From assembly GCF_001955715.1 (NCBI RefSeq), contig NZ_CP019239.1, forward strand, positions 744,001 through 808,000: DNA of 64,000 bases. The letters run 5' to 3'. The DNA comes from Rhodoferax saidenbachensis (GTDB taxonomy: Bacteria > Pseudomonadota > Gammaproteobacteria > Burkholderiales > Burkholderiaceae_C). This document shows, one piece after another, positions 36,560 to 45,088 of this stretch. The position numbers and the translations under genes are program-made. The notes beneath the pieces are model-generated. The model saw only the letters and a program-made list of their open reading frames with translations, ran no database searches and had not been told where the DNA came from. Every line of letters begins with the position of its first letter. The first letter of the stretch is position 1.

Positions 36560-38172
36560 AGTTCGAGAAGGTCGCGATCCCGGACCTGACCGCCGCGCTG
36601 CACCAGCGTGGCTTTTCCTACGTTGGTCGAGGCTGGCACGGCTGGATGAAGTTCACCGGAGAGCTCAGGTTGAAGTCGCAGAGCTACCCCTGTGAAATCG
36701 CCGTTTCGCCGACGCTGGATGAGTTCCCTCGCGTTTGGCTGACGCCTTTGCCAGCAGGACGGGTTGAGCTGTTGCCGCACCTCAGCACCGACGGTTACTT
36801 GTGCTACTTGTCGGCAGACTCGGTCATCTTCGACTACTTCGACCCGATTCGGCAGACGATGACCTGCCTGGACCGGGCGGAGCAGGTGCTGGAGGATATC
36901 CTTGCTGGCAAAATGATCGATGACTTGGCAGAGGAATTTCACGCCACCTGGGGCGACAATATTTGCTTTCTGGACGTGGATGAGAGTCGGCCAGGTACCC
37001 TCGAGGCCTACTCCTTTACTCCGGAGTTGGCCGTGGTCACCGATGACAAGGCACGCACTCACGCTAAACTGGAATCCGTCGGCGCTGGACTGCCGAAGAT
37101 CGAGCTATCGGCGTTTCTCGTGCATACCAAGTCAAGGCCGATGCCAATCCGTGTCAGTTGGCCACCGAAAACAATTCAGACCTTCCTGCAATGGCAGAGC
37201 TCGCTCGACCGAGCCTGTCGTAAAAAGATCGAAGAGCGGCTCATGCAGCTGTTTAAGCGCAAGGCACCCCGTGTTCTGATCCTTATAGATTCGCCAGCGG
37301 TGCAGTACGGCATTGAGGTTGACCTGAAACGGGAGCCGGACGGCAAGGGCAAAAAGTCGTCGCTACGAGAAAACCTGTATCGACTGCCGATCCGACAAAC
37401 CTCGGTCTTCCGCATTGACGACAAGTACATTGCTGGGCGAAATCTCCCTGGGTCCAGGACGCTAGCAGGGCTCAGGGTTGGGTTGATCGGTTGCGGCACC
37501 ATCGGTGGCTATCTGGCAGAGTTGCTAGCTAAGGCTGGGGCGGGTACGGTCGGCGGAAAGCTGACGCTGGTTGACAAGGGTGCGCTTGAACCCTGCAATC
37601 TCGGACGACACCGACTGGGTTTCAACGCCCTGATGCAAGGCAAAGCAGAAGCCATGTGCAAGGAACTCCGGCGCATCGCGCCGGGCATCGATGTAGTGCA
37701 CATCAGTAGCGATGCAAAAGAGGCGAACCTGGGACCACTAGACCTGCTCATTGACGCGACGGGCGAGCAGGGGCTGACTGAGTGGCTAACTTGGAAGTAC
37801 GCGGAGAAAGTCCCGTACCTGTCCACGTGGGTTGAGGGGGCCGGTGTGGCAGTCCGCGCTTTGTTGAAAGCCAAGCCTGAACACGCATGCGCACGCTGCG
37901 TGTCCCGCCCGCCCTTGGCAGATCAGTATCGCGTCTTCGATTCGCCTCCGGAGGTCATCATGAGGGGGCATGGCTGCGAAGGTCTCTACGTCCCCTTTCC
38001 TGCTGCAGCCTCGGTACAGGCGGCAGCCCTAGCGATGGAGATGGTGCAGGCCTGGTTGGATGGCGCGGAGGCGCACAGCTTCAGGACGCGCGTGCTCGAT
38101 CAGTCGCGCCAGGTTCATTTCAAGGATTGCTCACCCCCGCGCTATGAAGGATGCCCTGCATGCGCCATGTGA
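36556..38172 (+). CDS. cap2: Cap2, fused E2-E1 ubiquitin-transfer-like enzyme of type II CBASS
   Basis: 538 residues. The N-terminal E2-like domain has the candidate active cysteine C83 in [12 protein letters not shown]; the C-terminal E1/ThiF domain starts near 305 with [20 protein letters not shown], followed by [18 protein letters not shown], a CxxC pair (C445/C448) and a cysteine in [11 protein letters not shown] (C474) suited to be the E1 thioester site. Cap2 primes CBASS by conjugating the CD-NTase C-terminus to cellular targets. Operon order CD-NTase - cap2 - cap3 is the type II core. Confidence 0.9.
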   Translation: MKFEKVAIPDLTAALHQRGFSYVGRGWHGWMKFTGELRLKSQSYPCEIAVSPTLDEFPRVWLTPLPAGRVELLPHLSTDGYLCYLSADSVIFDYFDPIRQTMTCLDRAEQVLEDILAGKMIDDLAEEFHATWGDNICFLDVDESRPGTLEAYSFTPELAVVTDDKARTHAKLESVGAGLPKIELSAFLVHTKSRPMPIRVSWPPKTIQTFLQWQSSLDRACRKKIEERLMQLFKRKAPRVLILIDSPAVQYGIEVDLKREPDGKGKKSSLRENLYRLPIRQTSVFRIDDKYIAGRNLPGSRTLAGLRVGLIGCGTIGGYLAELLAKAGAGTVGGKLTLVDKGALEPCNLGRHRLGFNALMQGKAEAMCKELRRIAPGIDVVHISSDAKEANLGPLDLLIDATGEQGLTEWLTWKYAEKVPYLSTWVEGAGVAVRALLKAKPEHACARCVSRPPLADQYRVFDSPPEVIMRGHGCEGLYVPFPAAASVQAAALAMEMVQAWLDGAEAHSFRTRVLDQSRQVHFKDCSPPRYEGCPACAM

Positions 38173-38630
38173 GTGACTGGACGCTTGATGACGGCAGCGT
38201 CATGCTGAACTTCTCGGACGAAGTCCGGAGGGTTTTCGAGAATAATGTCCAGCTCGGCGACAGCCCCGAAAGCGGCGGCATCCTCCTGGGCACCGTGCAT
38301 GAGCCCGGTTTACTGGTCACCGTGGCAACCACACCTTCGCGTCTGGACCGACAGTTTCGCTATCTCTTTGAGCGGTTGCCGTTCGGACACCGTGCGGTAG
38401 CGAAACGTCTGTGGCGCGCCTCCAACGGCACGACCCGCTATATCGGCGAGTGGCACACCCACCCACAGGACATTCCCACTCCATCGGGCATAGACCTGGA
38501 TGAATGGCGAAAGCTTGCCAGAATGCGAGCCGACAAGCTCCCGCTGTTGGCAGTGATTGTCGGGCGCGAAGCGCTTCACGTCGAATTGGCGCACGGCAAC
38601 GGCCACCGAGATTTGCTCCGGCCTTACTGA
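38160..38630 (+). CDS. cap3: Cap3, JAB/JAMM isopeptidase of type II CBASS
   Basis: 156 residues from ATG 38160 (GAAGGA nine bases upstream; an in-frame ATG at 38151 is also possible). The JAMM metalloprotease motif is complete: ESGGILLG glutamate, WHTHPQDIPTPSGIDLDEW with HxHP and S-x2-D. It removes CD-NTase from conjugates and so antagonises Cap2. It overlaps the end of cap2 by 13 bp. The next gene is convergent and 11 bp away. Confidence 0.9.
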   Translation: MRHVSDWTLDDGSVMLNFSDEVRRVFENNVQLGDSPESGGILLGTVHEPGLLVTVATTPSRLDRQFRYLFERLPFGHRAVAKRLWRASNGTTRYIGEWHTHPQDIPTPSGIDLDEWRKLARMRADKLPLLAVIVGREALHVELAHGNGHRDLLRPY

Positions 38631-38641
38631 GTTCTGTGTGT

Positions 38642-40054
38642 TCAGCGCCTACGCTTGATCCTCAACTTGGTGTACGCGGGCGCGGCCGGATTGTGCACAT
38701 GATGATGCACATCGCGTATGGTGACGGGGACACGCCGAGCTGCATAGACCTGCCCGTTGACCCGCACGATGCAGTCCATGTGATGCGTACCAAGGTAAAG
38801 TGTCCGCTCTTCGTTCTGCAGCATCCGCATTCCTACCCTTCGATGGCCGAGGTCACTGCTCTCGTCTGCGTCTAATCCCTTGTTACGCACCGTCCATTCG
38901 ACGGTAGCGAACATCGGCACAACCTGAGGGTTCACAATTGTAAAAACCAACGCGCAGTCCTTGGCAACCCCCGCCACCTGGTTGCGGTGCTTGGACACAA
39001 AACGGCGCTGCCGCCCACTGCCTGTGTAGACAGCGATGTCGATCTCGGGCACCTGCATGAGAGCCCGCGAGGTCTGCTCATCGACCAATTCGACCTCGTC
39101 CACTTCCGGCAGCGGCATCAAGAAAGAAAACGCCTCGGACCAGATCAGTGCCGCCGCAACTTCATCTGCCGCCTCAGCCGCACGCTCAACGATGTCCAGC
39201 AGCGCATCGAGCCTCGGCAGAAACGCTGCCCATGCCTCATCACTCATGCGATTGAGGTCTTCTTCGACCCTAGTGGCTGGGTTCTGGACGCGTTGGCTCC
39301 CGTTCAGTCGGCCATGTATTGTCCGGACTATGGAGATCAATGCGTCATCGTCAGAGACACCGAGCAGAAGGGCGAGGCCGATGTCGGGGTATGCCTCAGT
39401 AGCCAGAACCGTAAGGAAGATCGAGGACGGACGCGAATCGGGGATGTCGTCAAACGACAGGGCAGCCCAAGCCTTGAGGTAGCGTATCACTCTGCGCACC
39501 TGCTCACGCTCACCACCGGTGAGGGCATCCCTGAACCACTTGTAGAAGGTCTTAGGGTCGCTGGCCTCCCAACCCTTCGTAAGGCATGCCAGCCGTCGCT
39601 TATCGGTGTCACTATTGAGGTGATAGACCGGGGTGTCGATGTGGAATTGATGCTCGTAAGATGCCCGTGAGCAACGCTCCTTGGGTGGCTCCGCCACGGA
39701 ACGCATGTCCGCGCATTGATCGTGGTATTCAATGAGCTCTTGTTGCACCCAACGACGTAGCTGCTCGGCCGTGGGTTCAATGCTTTCGCCGTTGCCCCAA
39801 TCGAAGTAGACGCCGAGATCGACGTCGTATTCTTCGTCCGCCAGTACAGGCTTGATCAACGTACCGTACTTGTAGGAGCCCTGAAGCCACGTCGAGATCG
39901 CATAGCCATGCTTGGCCTTGAGCGACACCTTCAGGTACTCGGCCAAATCATTCCAGCTTGTTTGCAGGAATTCGCGCTGCCGCGTCGTGGGGCTGACACG
40001 GTTGATCAGCGTTTGTTCCCCGGCTCCATTGAACAGTGAGCTGGCGCGGCCCAT
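38642..40054 (-). CDS. Second CD-NTase with C-terminal AGS-C-like sensor domain
   Basis: 470 residues. The nucleotidyltransferase motif is WLQGSYKYGT (G59-S60) with EYDVDLGVYF (D77, D79) and FHIDTPVYH (D140). Residues about 345-465 form a beta-rich tail with VFTIVNPQVVPMFATVEWTV, YLGTHHMDCIVRV and a basic end, matching the adenylyl/guanylyl and SMODS C-terminal sensor (AGS-C) pattern. All catalytic acids are kept. It follows a CapV remnant in the same direction with the start 1 bp from that stop, so it was probably the cyclase of a separate CBASS with a patatin effector. It is convergent to the type II operon. Confidence 0.85.
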   Translation of the reverse strand: MGRASSLFNGAGEQTLINRVSPTTRQREFLQTSWNDLAEYLKVSLKAKHGYAISTWLQGSYKYGTLIKPVLADEEYDVDLGVYFDWGNGESIEPTAEQLRRWVQQELIEYHDQCADMRSVAEPPKERCSRASYEHQFHIDTPVYHLNSDTDKRRLACLTKGWEASDPKTFYKWFRDALTGGEREQVRRVIRYLKAWAALSFDDIPDSRPSSIFLTVLATEAYPDIGLALLLGVSDDDALISIVRTIHGRLNGSQRVQNPATRVEEDLNRMSDEAWAAFLPRLDALLDIVERAAEAADEVAAALIWSEAFSFLMPLPEVDEVELVDEQTSRALMQVPEIDIAVYTGSGRQRRFVSKHRNQVAGVAKDCALVFTIVNPQVVPMFATVEWTVRNKGLDADESSDLGHRRVGMRMLQNEERTLYLGTHHMDCIVRVNGQVYAARRVPVTIRDVHHHVHNPAAPAYTKLRIKRRR

Positions 40055-40055
40055 G

Positions 40056-40406
40056 TCAGCCCTCCCGGCTCAATGTCATCTGAGGTCGATGACTCAGGAA
40101 TGGCGCCAAATCGGTTGTTAGGATGTCGCTGGCCGCCTTCTTGCCGAGGGCCGTTAGCGTACGCCGTGCTGCCTCGGTCGCGATATCCAAACCGACGTCT
40201 TTGGCTTGTTCATGCGACGGGAGCGCGTCGAGTCGGAAGTACCGATCCTTGAGTTTGTGCTGCATAAGCTGGTCAACCAGTTGCTGCTGCGACGAGATCG
40301 TGACTGAAAAGAGTCGGTTGTCGTCCATCCAGCCACCGACACCAAGTTCGCGCCCCGATTCAAAGGACAAGGAGTACTTATTGGTTGTGGTACCAATGCT
40401 GAGGAG
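40056..40406 (-). pseudogene. CapV-like patatin phospholipase, C-terminal remnant
   Basis: About 115 codons match only the end of a CBASS patatin effector: LLSIGTTTNKYSLSFESGRE in the open frame upstream of the first ATG at 40370, then GWMDDNRLFSVTISSQQQLV and LKDRYFRLD. The catalytic patatin parts (GxGxxR oxyanion loop, GxSxG serine, DGG) that should lie to the right are absent, replaced at 40407 by the 3-prime part of a tRNA. The effector is therefore dead unless a full copy exists elsewhere. The in-frame sequence just before it reads as translated tRNA T-arm. Confidence 0.72.
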
Positions 40407-40440
40407 GCCGTCGGGGGTTCGAATCCCCCACGGGTCGCCA
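40407..40440 (+). other. 3-prime tRNA fragment (candidate attachment site)
   Basis: A perfect T-arm GGGGG-TTCGAAT-CCCCC (40413-40429), an acceptor 3-prime strand ACGGGTC, discriminator G and CCA. No matching 5-prime acceptor strand GACCCGT is present upstream; the sequence there encodes the CapV remnant. Such 3-prime tRNA pieces mark attachment sites of tRNA-targeting integrases. Confidence 0.65.
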
Positions 40441-40450
40441 ATCGCTCAAT

Positions 40451-40525
40451 GCCTCAGTAGTTCAACGGACAGAACGAGGCCCTCCTAAGGCCTAGACGCA
40501 GGTTCATTGCCCGCCTGCGGCGCCA
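40451..40525 (+). tRNA. tRNA-Arg (anticodon CCT)
   Basis: 75-nt cloverleaf with encoded CCA. Anticodon stem AGGCC/GGCCT is perfect around loop CTCCTAA (anticodon CCT, 40484-40486). D-arm GTTC/GAAC is intact. There is one mismatch in the acceptor (T-C) and one in the T-stem (A-C), and the T-loop is TTCATTG, so it is somewhat degenerate. Confidence 0.72.
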
Positions 40526-40533
40526 ACTAACAC

Positions 40534-40608
40534 CCCCGGTTAGCTAAGCGGTAGAGCAGCGCCCCTACAAGGCGACGGTCTGCGGTTCGATCCCGTGACT
40601 GGGGACCA
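40534..40608 (+). tRNA. tRNA-Val (anticodon TAC)
   Basis: 75-nt cloverleaf. Acceptor CCCCGGT pairs fully with ACTGGGG (one G-U); anticodon loop CCTACAA gives TAC (40566-40568); T-loop TTCGATC; discriminator A and encoded CCA. The outermost anticodon-stem pair is a G-A mismatch. A 5-prime C-rich acceptor is unusual for tRNA-Val, so identity rests on the anticodon only. Confidence 0.75.
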
Positions 40609-40613
40609 CTTTT

Positions 40614-40688
40614 GCCCGCGTAGTTCAATGGAGAGAACAGGCGCCTTCTAAGCTTCAAACACAGGTTCAATTCCTGTCGCGGGCTCCA
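40614..40688 (+). tRNA. tRNA-Arg (anticodon TCT)
   Basis: 75-nt cloverleaf. Acceptor GCCCGCG/CGCGGGC and T-stem ACAGG/CCTGT are perfect, D-arm GTTC/GAAC is intact, and the loop CTTCTAA gives anticodon TCT (40647-40649). One C-T mismatch lies in the anticodon stem. Discriminator T is unusual for tRNA-Arg. CCA is encoded. Confidence 0.82.
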
Positions 40689-40758
40689 CGCACATGACAC
40701 CACTTGGGATCACACGAATTCAGTAAGGAGATGGCCACGAACGGCCACAGGTGCAACC

Positions 40759-41322
40759 GTGAATCAAAGCAGAATCCTCCAACTCGACGTGCAAGGTGTT
40801 CCCCAGTCCTGGGTGAGCCCAGAACGCGCTGCAGGCTACTACGCCACCGGCGATGTAGTCTGGGCCGTGGGCGAGACCTTCATGACCATGCGTGGCGGGA
40901 TCAACGCCGCCAGTGGCGTGCAATCCCACATCGATCTCGCACCCATCATCGCCGTCAACGGCTGCGCTAGCGTCAATCTGTTCGACGTTACGCCCACGCT
41001 GACCAATCGCAAGCTGTTTGCGCGCGACAGGTCCATGTGCGCGTACTGCGGTGGGGTTTTCAAGCACGAGGATCTGACACGGGAACACATCCACCCTCGG
41101 TCGCGTGGTGGCCTGGACAACTGGCAGTCGGTGGTGAGCGCATGCCGGGGTTGTAACAACCTCAAGGCAGACCGCTTTCCGTACGAAGCCGGGATGACCT
41201 TGCTCTACACGCCGTATGTGCCCAGCCTGTACGAAGACTTCATTCTGTCGTCACGGCATATCCGGGCCGATGTGATGCAATGGCTATTGGCCCGGGTGCC
41301 AAAAGGTTCGCGACTCATATAG
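40759..41322 (+). CDS. HNH endonuclease family protein
   Basis: 187 residues from GTG 40759. The C-terminal half has the HNH zinc-finger nuclease pattern CAYCGG...REHIHPRSRGGLDNWQ...ACRGCNNLKADR (both CxxC pairs and the HIHP catalytic histidine). The N-terminal 70 residues are not recognised. Such stand-alone HNH proteins occur in phage, restriction (McrA-like) and mobile-element contexts; no partner methylase is adjacent. It sits between the tRNA cluster and rtcR, convergent to rtcR with a 13-bp gap. Confidence 0.82.
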   Translation: MNQSRILQLDVQGVPQSWVSPERAAGYYATGDVVWAVGETFMTMRGGINAASGVQSHIDLAPIIAVNGCASVNLFDVTPTLTNRKLFARDRSMCAYCGGVFKHEDLTREHIHPRSRGGLDNWQSVVSACRGCNNLKADRFPYEAGMTLLYTPYVPSLYEDFILSSRHIRADVMQWLLARVPKGSRLI

Positions 41323-41335
41323 CTGTACCTGCCAA

Positions 41336-42958
41336 TTAGCGACCTTCGTCGGCAGGCATCATCGAACGGACTGAATTCCACGTCAGTTGGAACTTGAGCA
41401 GGTATTTGCGCAGCCGATCCGCGTCATTGACGATGGAACGCTGCGTGCGCGAACGGTCAAACAGTCGGCGGCCGGCATCTGAAAGCGTCAGTGATTCTCG
41501 GCAAACCCGGATGACAGCCTCAAGCTGCATGCGGTCGAACAGATCCAGACTGTCAATGGCGTCGGCCGGGAGCATGGCCTCCAGGTCGAGCCCGGTTGAG
41601 TTCACCTCTCCGACTGGTTGCCACAGCCATTGAAGCCGCTGGATTTCCGCATTGACGAGGCTAGCTGAAATCCGCCCCCCGTCTGCCAGCGTCGCCATCC
41701 GCGTGACGCTGGCAGAGAGATCGCGGAAGTTGCCACTCCACAGCGCGTCTGCCGACTTGGCAAACTGCAAATATCGGGCCTTGGCTTCGGCATTGAACCG
41801 GACGACTCGCCCGGTTTCGGCCGCAGCTCGGCTCAGTTGGTGTTCGATGTTGGGCTCAATGTCTTCCGGGCGTTGGGCCAAGCCGGGCAAGGTGTACGAC
41901 CAGAGGTTGATCCGGGCAAACAAATCTTCCCGGAAGCGTCCCTGTGCGACGTCGACGCGCAAGTCGCGGTTGGTGCCAGCAATAAGCTGAAAATCGCTAC
42001 TCACCTCACGGTCGCTCCCCATGGGCAGGAACCGCTTCTCCTCCACGGCCTTGAGCAGCATCGCTTGCTCATCCGGACCGAGCTCGCCAATCTCGTCCAG
42101 AAATAGCACACCCTGGTGCGCTGTACGGAGCAGACCAGGCCTGTCAGCCGCAGCCCCTGTGAACGCGCCCTTCTTGTGGCCGAACAGAGTCGATGCCGCA
42201 CCATCCCCGCGCAGCGTGGCGCAGTTGACTTCGACGAAGTCGCCCTGGACTTGGTGGCGCGACTTCTTCAGCTCGAACATGCGTCGCGCCAAGTGAGACT
42301 TACCGGCGCCGGTGGGGCCAGTCAGCAAAATGGGGGCCTGCGAGCGCACTGCCACGCGCTCAATCTCCTCAATCAAGGCATTGAAGCGCTTGTTCCGCGT
42401 CGGGATGCCGCTCTTGAGGAACTCCAATGCTTCCGCATGAGCCTGGCTAAAACGCTGAGCCAAGACGTCGTAGCGCGAGAGGTCCAGGTCGATCAGCGTA
42501 TAGCTGCCAGGATTGCCTCGCTCCTGCTTCTTCGGCGGCGCCGTCTGCAGCAGCACGCCAGGAATGAAGCGCGACTCGACCATCAGGAACATGCAGATTT
42601 GCGCCACATGCGTGCCGGTCGTGATATGCGCCCAATACTGCTCATGGACTGGATCGAAGCGATAGCCGCGCGCCCAGTCATAGAGCGCCGCGTACATGAC
42701 TCCGAAATCCCAGGGATCCACGACATCCATCGGCACCAGGTTCACGACGGTGTCGGGCGACACATTCGCAACGTCGCGCAGCAGGGTCTGCGCCAGGGCT
42801 TCGTAGCGCGTCGGATAGAGCAACTCCAGCCGGTCAATCAGCGTGTCTTCGTGCTGGACCAAGGAAATCGTCGGCCGCCACTTCTCCCAGCGTCCAGCGC
42901 CTTGGCCTGAGTCCAGTTGGGTTCCCATGAATCCGATGACAACGTTCTTCTTGGTCAT
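41336..42958 (-). CDS. rtcR: RNA-repair transcriptional activator RtcR
   Basis: 540 residues. The N-terminal CARF-like sensor begins KNVVIGFMGTQLDSGQGAGR, then a sigma54 AAA+ domain with Walker A GPTGAGKS (214-221), the sigma54-contact loop GAFTGA (264-269) and Walker B LFLDEIGELG, and a C-terminal helix-turn-helix region. RtcR activates the rtc operon with sigma54 when its CARF domain senses an RNA end signal (reported to be damaged tRNA products carrying 2-prime,3-prime cyclic phosphate). It diverges from rsr, whose promoter has a perfect -24/-12 element. Confidence 0.95.
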   Translation of the reverse strand: MTKKNVVIGFMGTQLDSGQGAGRWEKWRPTISLVQHEDTLIDRLELLYPTRYEALAQTLLRDVANVSPDTVVNLVPMDVVDPWDFGVMYAALYDWARGYRFDPVHEQYWAHITTGTHVAQICMFLMVESRFIPGVLLQTAPPKKQERGNPGSYTLIDLDLSRYDVLAQRFSQAHAEALEFLKSGIPTRNKRFNALIEEIERVAVRSQAPILLTGPTGAGKSHLARRMFELKKSRHQVQGDFVEVNCATLRGDGAASTLFGHKKGAFTGAAADRPGLLRTAHQGVLFLDEIGELGPDEQAMLLKAVEEKRFLPMGSDREVSSDFQLIAGTNRDLRVDVAQGRFREDLFARINLWSYTLPGLAQRPEDIEPNIEHQLSRAAAETGRVVRFNAEAKARYLQFAKSADALWSGNFRDLSASVTRMATLADGGRISASLVNAEIQRLQWLWQPVGEVNSTGLDLEAMLPADAIDSLDLFDRMQLEAVIRVCRESLTLSDAGRRLFDRSRTQRSIVNDADRLRKYLLKFQLTWNSVRSMMPADEGR

Positions 42959-43101
42959 AGCTATATTGATATCTTATTAGCGTCAATTCTAGTATTTATA
43001 CGATTCTACGGGCACGCATTTTGGAAGCCGAAACGGAGTAATCGAAATATTCCTTTGCAAATCAATGAGTTATTTGCTCGGTTATCAACGACTGTCGAAA
43101 C

Positions 43102-43117
43102 TGGCACACCCTTTGCA
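43102..43117 (+). promoter_or_regulatory. Sigma54 promoter of the rsr-rtcBA operon
   Basis: TGGCAC (43102-43107), five bases, then TTGCA (43113-43117), so GG and GC are exactly 12 apart, the -24/-12 consensus. It lies 48 bp before the rsr ATG and within the AT-rich rtcR-rsr gap, as expected for RtcR control. Predicted start near 43127. Confidence 0.88.
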
Positions 43118-43164
43118 AAGAAGAAGGTACTAACAACAAGTTGAATACAAAGAGGAGAACACTC

Positions 43165-44739
43165 ATGGTCAACACGCAACTCTTTCAAACCCTCAAGGGC
43201 GCTCTGCTGCCTGCAGCCAAGGTGCTCAATGCCGAGCAGGCGCCGGCCTATGCTTTCAGCCCGCGCCATCAGCTGGCGCAACTCGCAGCCACAGGCTGTC
43301 TGAGCCAGACCTTCTACGCCAACGCGGAAGACCAACTCGACATGGTGACGGCGCTGGCGCAAGAAGTCGATGCCGCCTTTGTCGCCAAGACCGCGATCTA
43401 TGCCCGTCAGTCCGGCCACATGAAAGATATGCCGGCGCTGCTGGCGGCTGGCCTGGCTGTGCGTGACGTGGCCCTGCTGAACCAGGTGTTCTCGCGTGTG
43501 GTCGACAACGGCAAGATGCTGCGCAACTTCGTGCAAATCCTCCGAAGCGGCGCTGTGGGCCGCAAGTCGCTGGGTACTCGTCCGAAGAAGTTGGTGCAAC
43601 ACTGGCTGCTGACGGCAACCGAGAAGCAGCTTCTGAATGCGGCCGTGGGCAATACGCCGTCACTGGCCGACGTGGTCAAGATGGTTCACCCCAAGCCTTC
43701 CGAGGCCTGGCGTGCCGCCTGGTTCGCGTGGCTGATCGGCAAACCGGTCGATGAAGCGGCCCTGCCGCCCATCACTCAGTCGTTCGAGCGCTTCAAGCGC
43801 GAAAGCGCCCAAGGCGTTGCGACCGATGTGCCGGAGGTTCCGTTCCAGATGCTGACTGCGCTGGAGCTGAGCTCGGCCCAGTGGGCGCAGATCGCTCGCA
43901 CCGGTTCATGGCAGATGGTGCGTCAGAACCTGAACACCTTTGCTCGTCACGGTGTGTTCGACATCGAAGGCATGGCCGAGGTTGTCGCTGCCAAGTTGAG
44001 CGACCCGCAGGCTGTGGCCAAGGCTCGAGTGATGCCCTACCAGCTGATGGCTGCGTTCAAGGCGACTGGCGAAGCCGTGCCGCAGGTGGTTCGCGATGCG
44101 CTGCAGGATGCGATGGAAGTCGCGCTGAACAACGTGCCCAGCTTTGAGGGGCGCGTGGTGGTGTGCCCTGACGTGTCGGGTTCGATGAGCTCGGCCGTGA
44201 CTGGTCATCGCGGTTCGGCGACGTCCAGCGTGCGTTGCATCGACGTGGCTGCCCTGGTGGCTGCGGCGGTGTTGCGCAAGAACCCGCAGGCCCGTGTCTT
44301 GCCGTTCGAACAGGATGTGGTGAAGCTGTCGTTGAACGCCCGTGACTCGGTCATGACCAATGCGCAAGCGCTGGCCAAGATCGGTGGTGGCGGTACAAAC
44401 TGCAGTGCGCCGCTGGCCATGTTGAACCGTGAGCGCGCATCGGTGGACCTGCTGGTCCTGGTCTCGGACAACGAGTCCTGGGTCGATGCCAACCGGCGCG
44501 GTGCGACGCAGACTTTGCGCGAGTGGGAAGTGCTGAAGAAGCGAAATCCGAATGCGCGCCTGGTGTGCATCGACATCCAGCCGACGGTAACCACACAGGC
44601 GGCGGAGCGCCATGACATCCTGAATGTCGGCGGCTTCTCCGATGCGGTGTTCACGATGGTGGCGAACTTTGCGGACGGCAAGATAGAGGCCGAGCACTGG
44701 GTTGGCGAAATCGAGAAGGTGTCGCTGGCCGCACAGTAG
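43165..44739 (+). CDS. rsr: Ro60-like TROVE domain RNA-binding protein (Rsr)
   Basis: 524 residues from ATG 43165 (AGAGGAGA upstream). The N-terminal TROVE HEAT-repeat ring (QDQ-type helices, AIYARQSGHMKDMPALLAAGL, LGTRPKKLVQHWL) is followed by a von Willebrand A-like domain with the MIDAS motif DVSGSMSS and a later TNCSAPL. Ro proteins bind Y RNAs and misfolded or damaged RNA and, with PNPase, aid RNA decay. It is the first gene of the rtc operon and is followed by five Y-RNA-like RNAs. Confidence 0.94.
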   Translation: MVNTQLFQTLKGALLPAAKVLNAEQAPAYAFSPRHQLAQLAATGCLSQTFYANAEDQLDMVTALAQEVDAAFVAKTAIYARQSGHMKDMPALLAAGLAVRDVALLNQVFSRVVDNGKMLRNFVQILRSGAVGRKSLGTRPKKLVQHWLLTATEKQLLNAAVGNTPSLADVVKMVHPKPSEAWRAAWFAWLIGKPVDEAALPPITQSFERFKRESAQGVATDVPEVPFQMLTALELSSAQWAQIARTGSWQMVRQNLNTFARHGVFDIEGMAEVVAAKLSDPQAVAKARVMPYQLMAAFKATGEAVPQVVRDALQDAMEVALNNVPSFEGRVVVCPDVSGSMSSAVTGHRGSATSSVRCIDVAALVAAAVLRKNPQARVLPFEQDVVKLSLNARDSVMTNAQALAKIGGGGTNCSAPLAMLNRERASVDLLVLVSDNESWVDANRRGATQTLREWEVLKKRNPNARLVCIDIQPTVTTQAAERHDILNVGGFSDAVFTMVANFADGKIEAEHWVGEIEKVSLAAQ

Positions 44740-44763
44740 GGGCTTCAAGTACTTGATTTGGAA

Positions 44764-44875
44764 GGTGTCTCAGGCGAATGCCTGCAGGAGTACAGCACCA
44801 TTGGCCGCGCGGGCCGGCAAGCCCGCAACGGAGAATCCGTAGGCCGCTCTTGCAACTTTCGTCGCCTGGGGCACC
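44764..44875 (+). ncRNA. Y-RNA-like RNA, unit 1
   Basis: Closed by a 14-bp stem, 44764-44777 with 44862-44875 (two G-U pairs). After the 5-prime strand comes the shared 17-nt motif ATGCCTGCAGGAGTACA (44778-44794). Inside are hairpins GCGGGC/GCCCGC and ACGGA/TCCGT; no TTCGA-type T-loop. 3-prime side begins with CTTTCG before TCGCC. First of five tandem units between rsr and rtcB; lies 24 bases after the rsr stop. Confidence 0.75.
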
Positions 44876-44896
44876 AACCAGCACCAACAATCGTCG

Positions 44897-44964
44897 TCGC
44901 GTGGTGAATGCCGGTGGGACTACATCTGTAAAACGTGTCTCACCAACTGTTTGTCGCCACGCGG
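44897..44964 (+). ncRNA. Y-RNA-like RNA, unit 2 (minimal)
   Basis: 68 nt. Outer stem of 11 bp, core GCGTGGTGA (44899-44907) with TCGCCACGC (44954-44962). Shared motif ATGCCGGTGGGACTACA at 44908-44924. Inner 8-bp stem GGTGGGAC/GTCTCACC, no tRNA-like T-arm. The 3-prime strand is preceded by GTTTG. It is thus a bare Ro-binding-type stem without the tRNA mimic. Confidence 0.72.
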
Positions 44965-44979
44965 GGGCTGTTAAGTTTT

Positions 44980-45074
44980 GCGCGAATGCTGGCAGGAATA
45001 CATTGGAACGCCGGGGGTTCGAATCCTCAACCGGGAAACCGGCATGGCATCTTCTTGCCCCCCCCTTGTCGCGC
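44980..45074 (+). ncRNA. Y-RNA-like RNA, unit 3, with T-arm
   Basis: 95 nt closed by GCGCGA (44980-44985) with TCGCGC (45069-45074). Motif ATGCTGGCAGGAATACA at 44986-45002. A T-arm with loop TTCGAAT (45018-45024) is followed by CCGG-GAAA-CCGG, a tetraloop-capped stem in place of an acceptor. The 3-prime strand is preceded by CCTTG and followed by seven T (45075-45081), a terminator-like or processing end. Confidence 0.75.
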
Positions 45075-45088
45075 TTTTTTTGCGATGT

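Noticed and set aside
40154..40441. 95-residue reverse ORF containing the translated T-arm
   Set aside because: Its start lies inside the tRNA fragment, and the CapV-like frame on the same strand has clear family residues.
40407..40688. CRISPR-like array because of repeated tRNA-type segments
   Set aside because: The repeats are tRNA arms; spacing and sequence are not those of a CRISPR. No CRISPR array was seen anywhere in the window.
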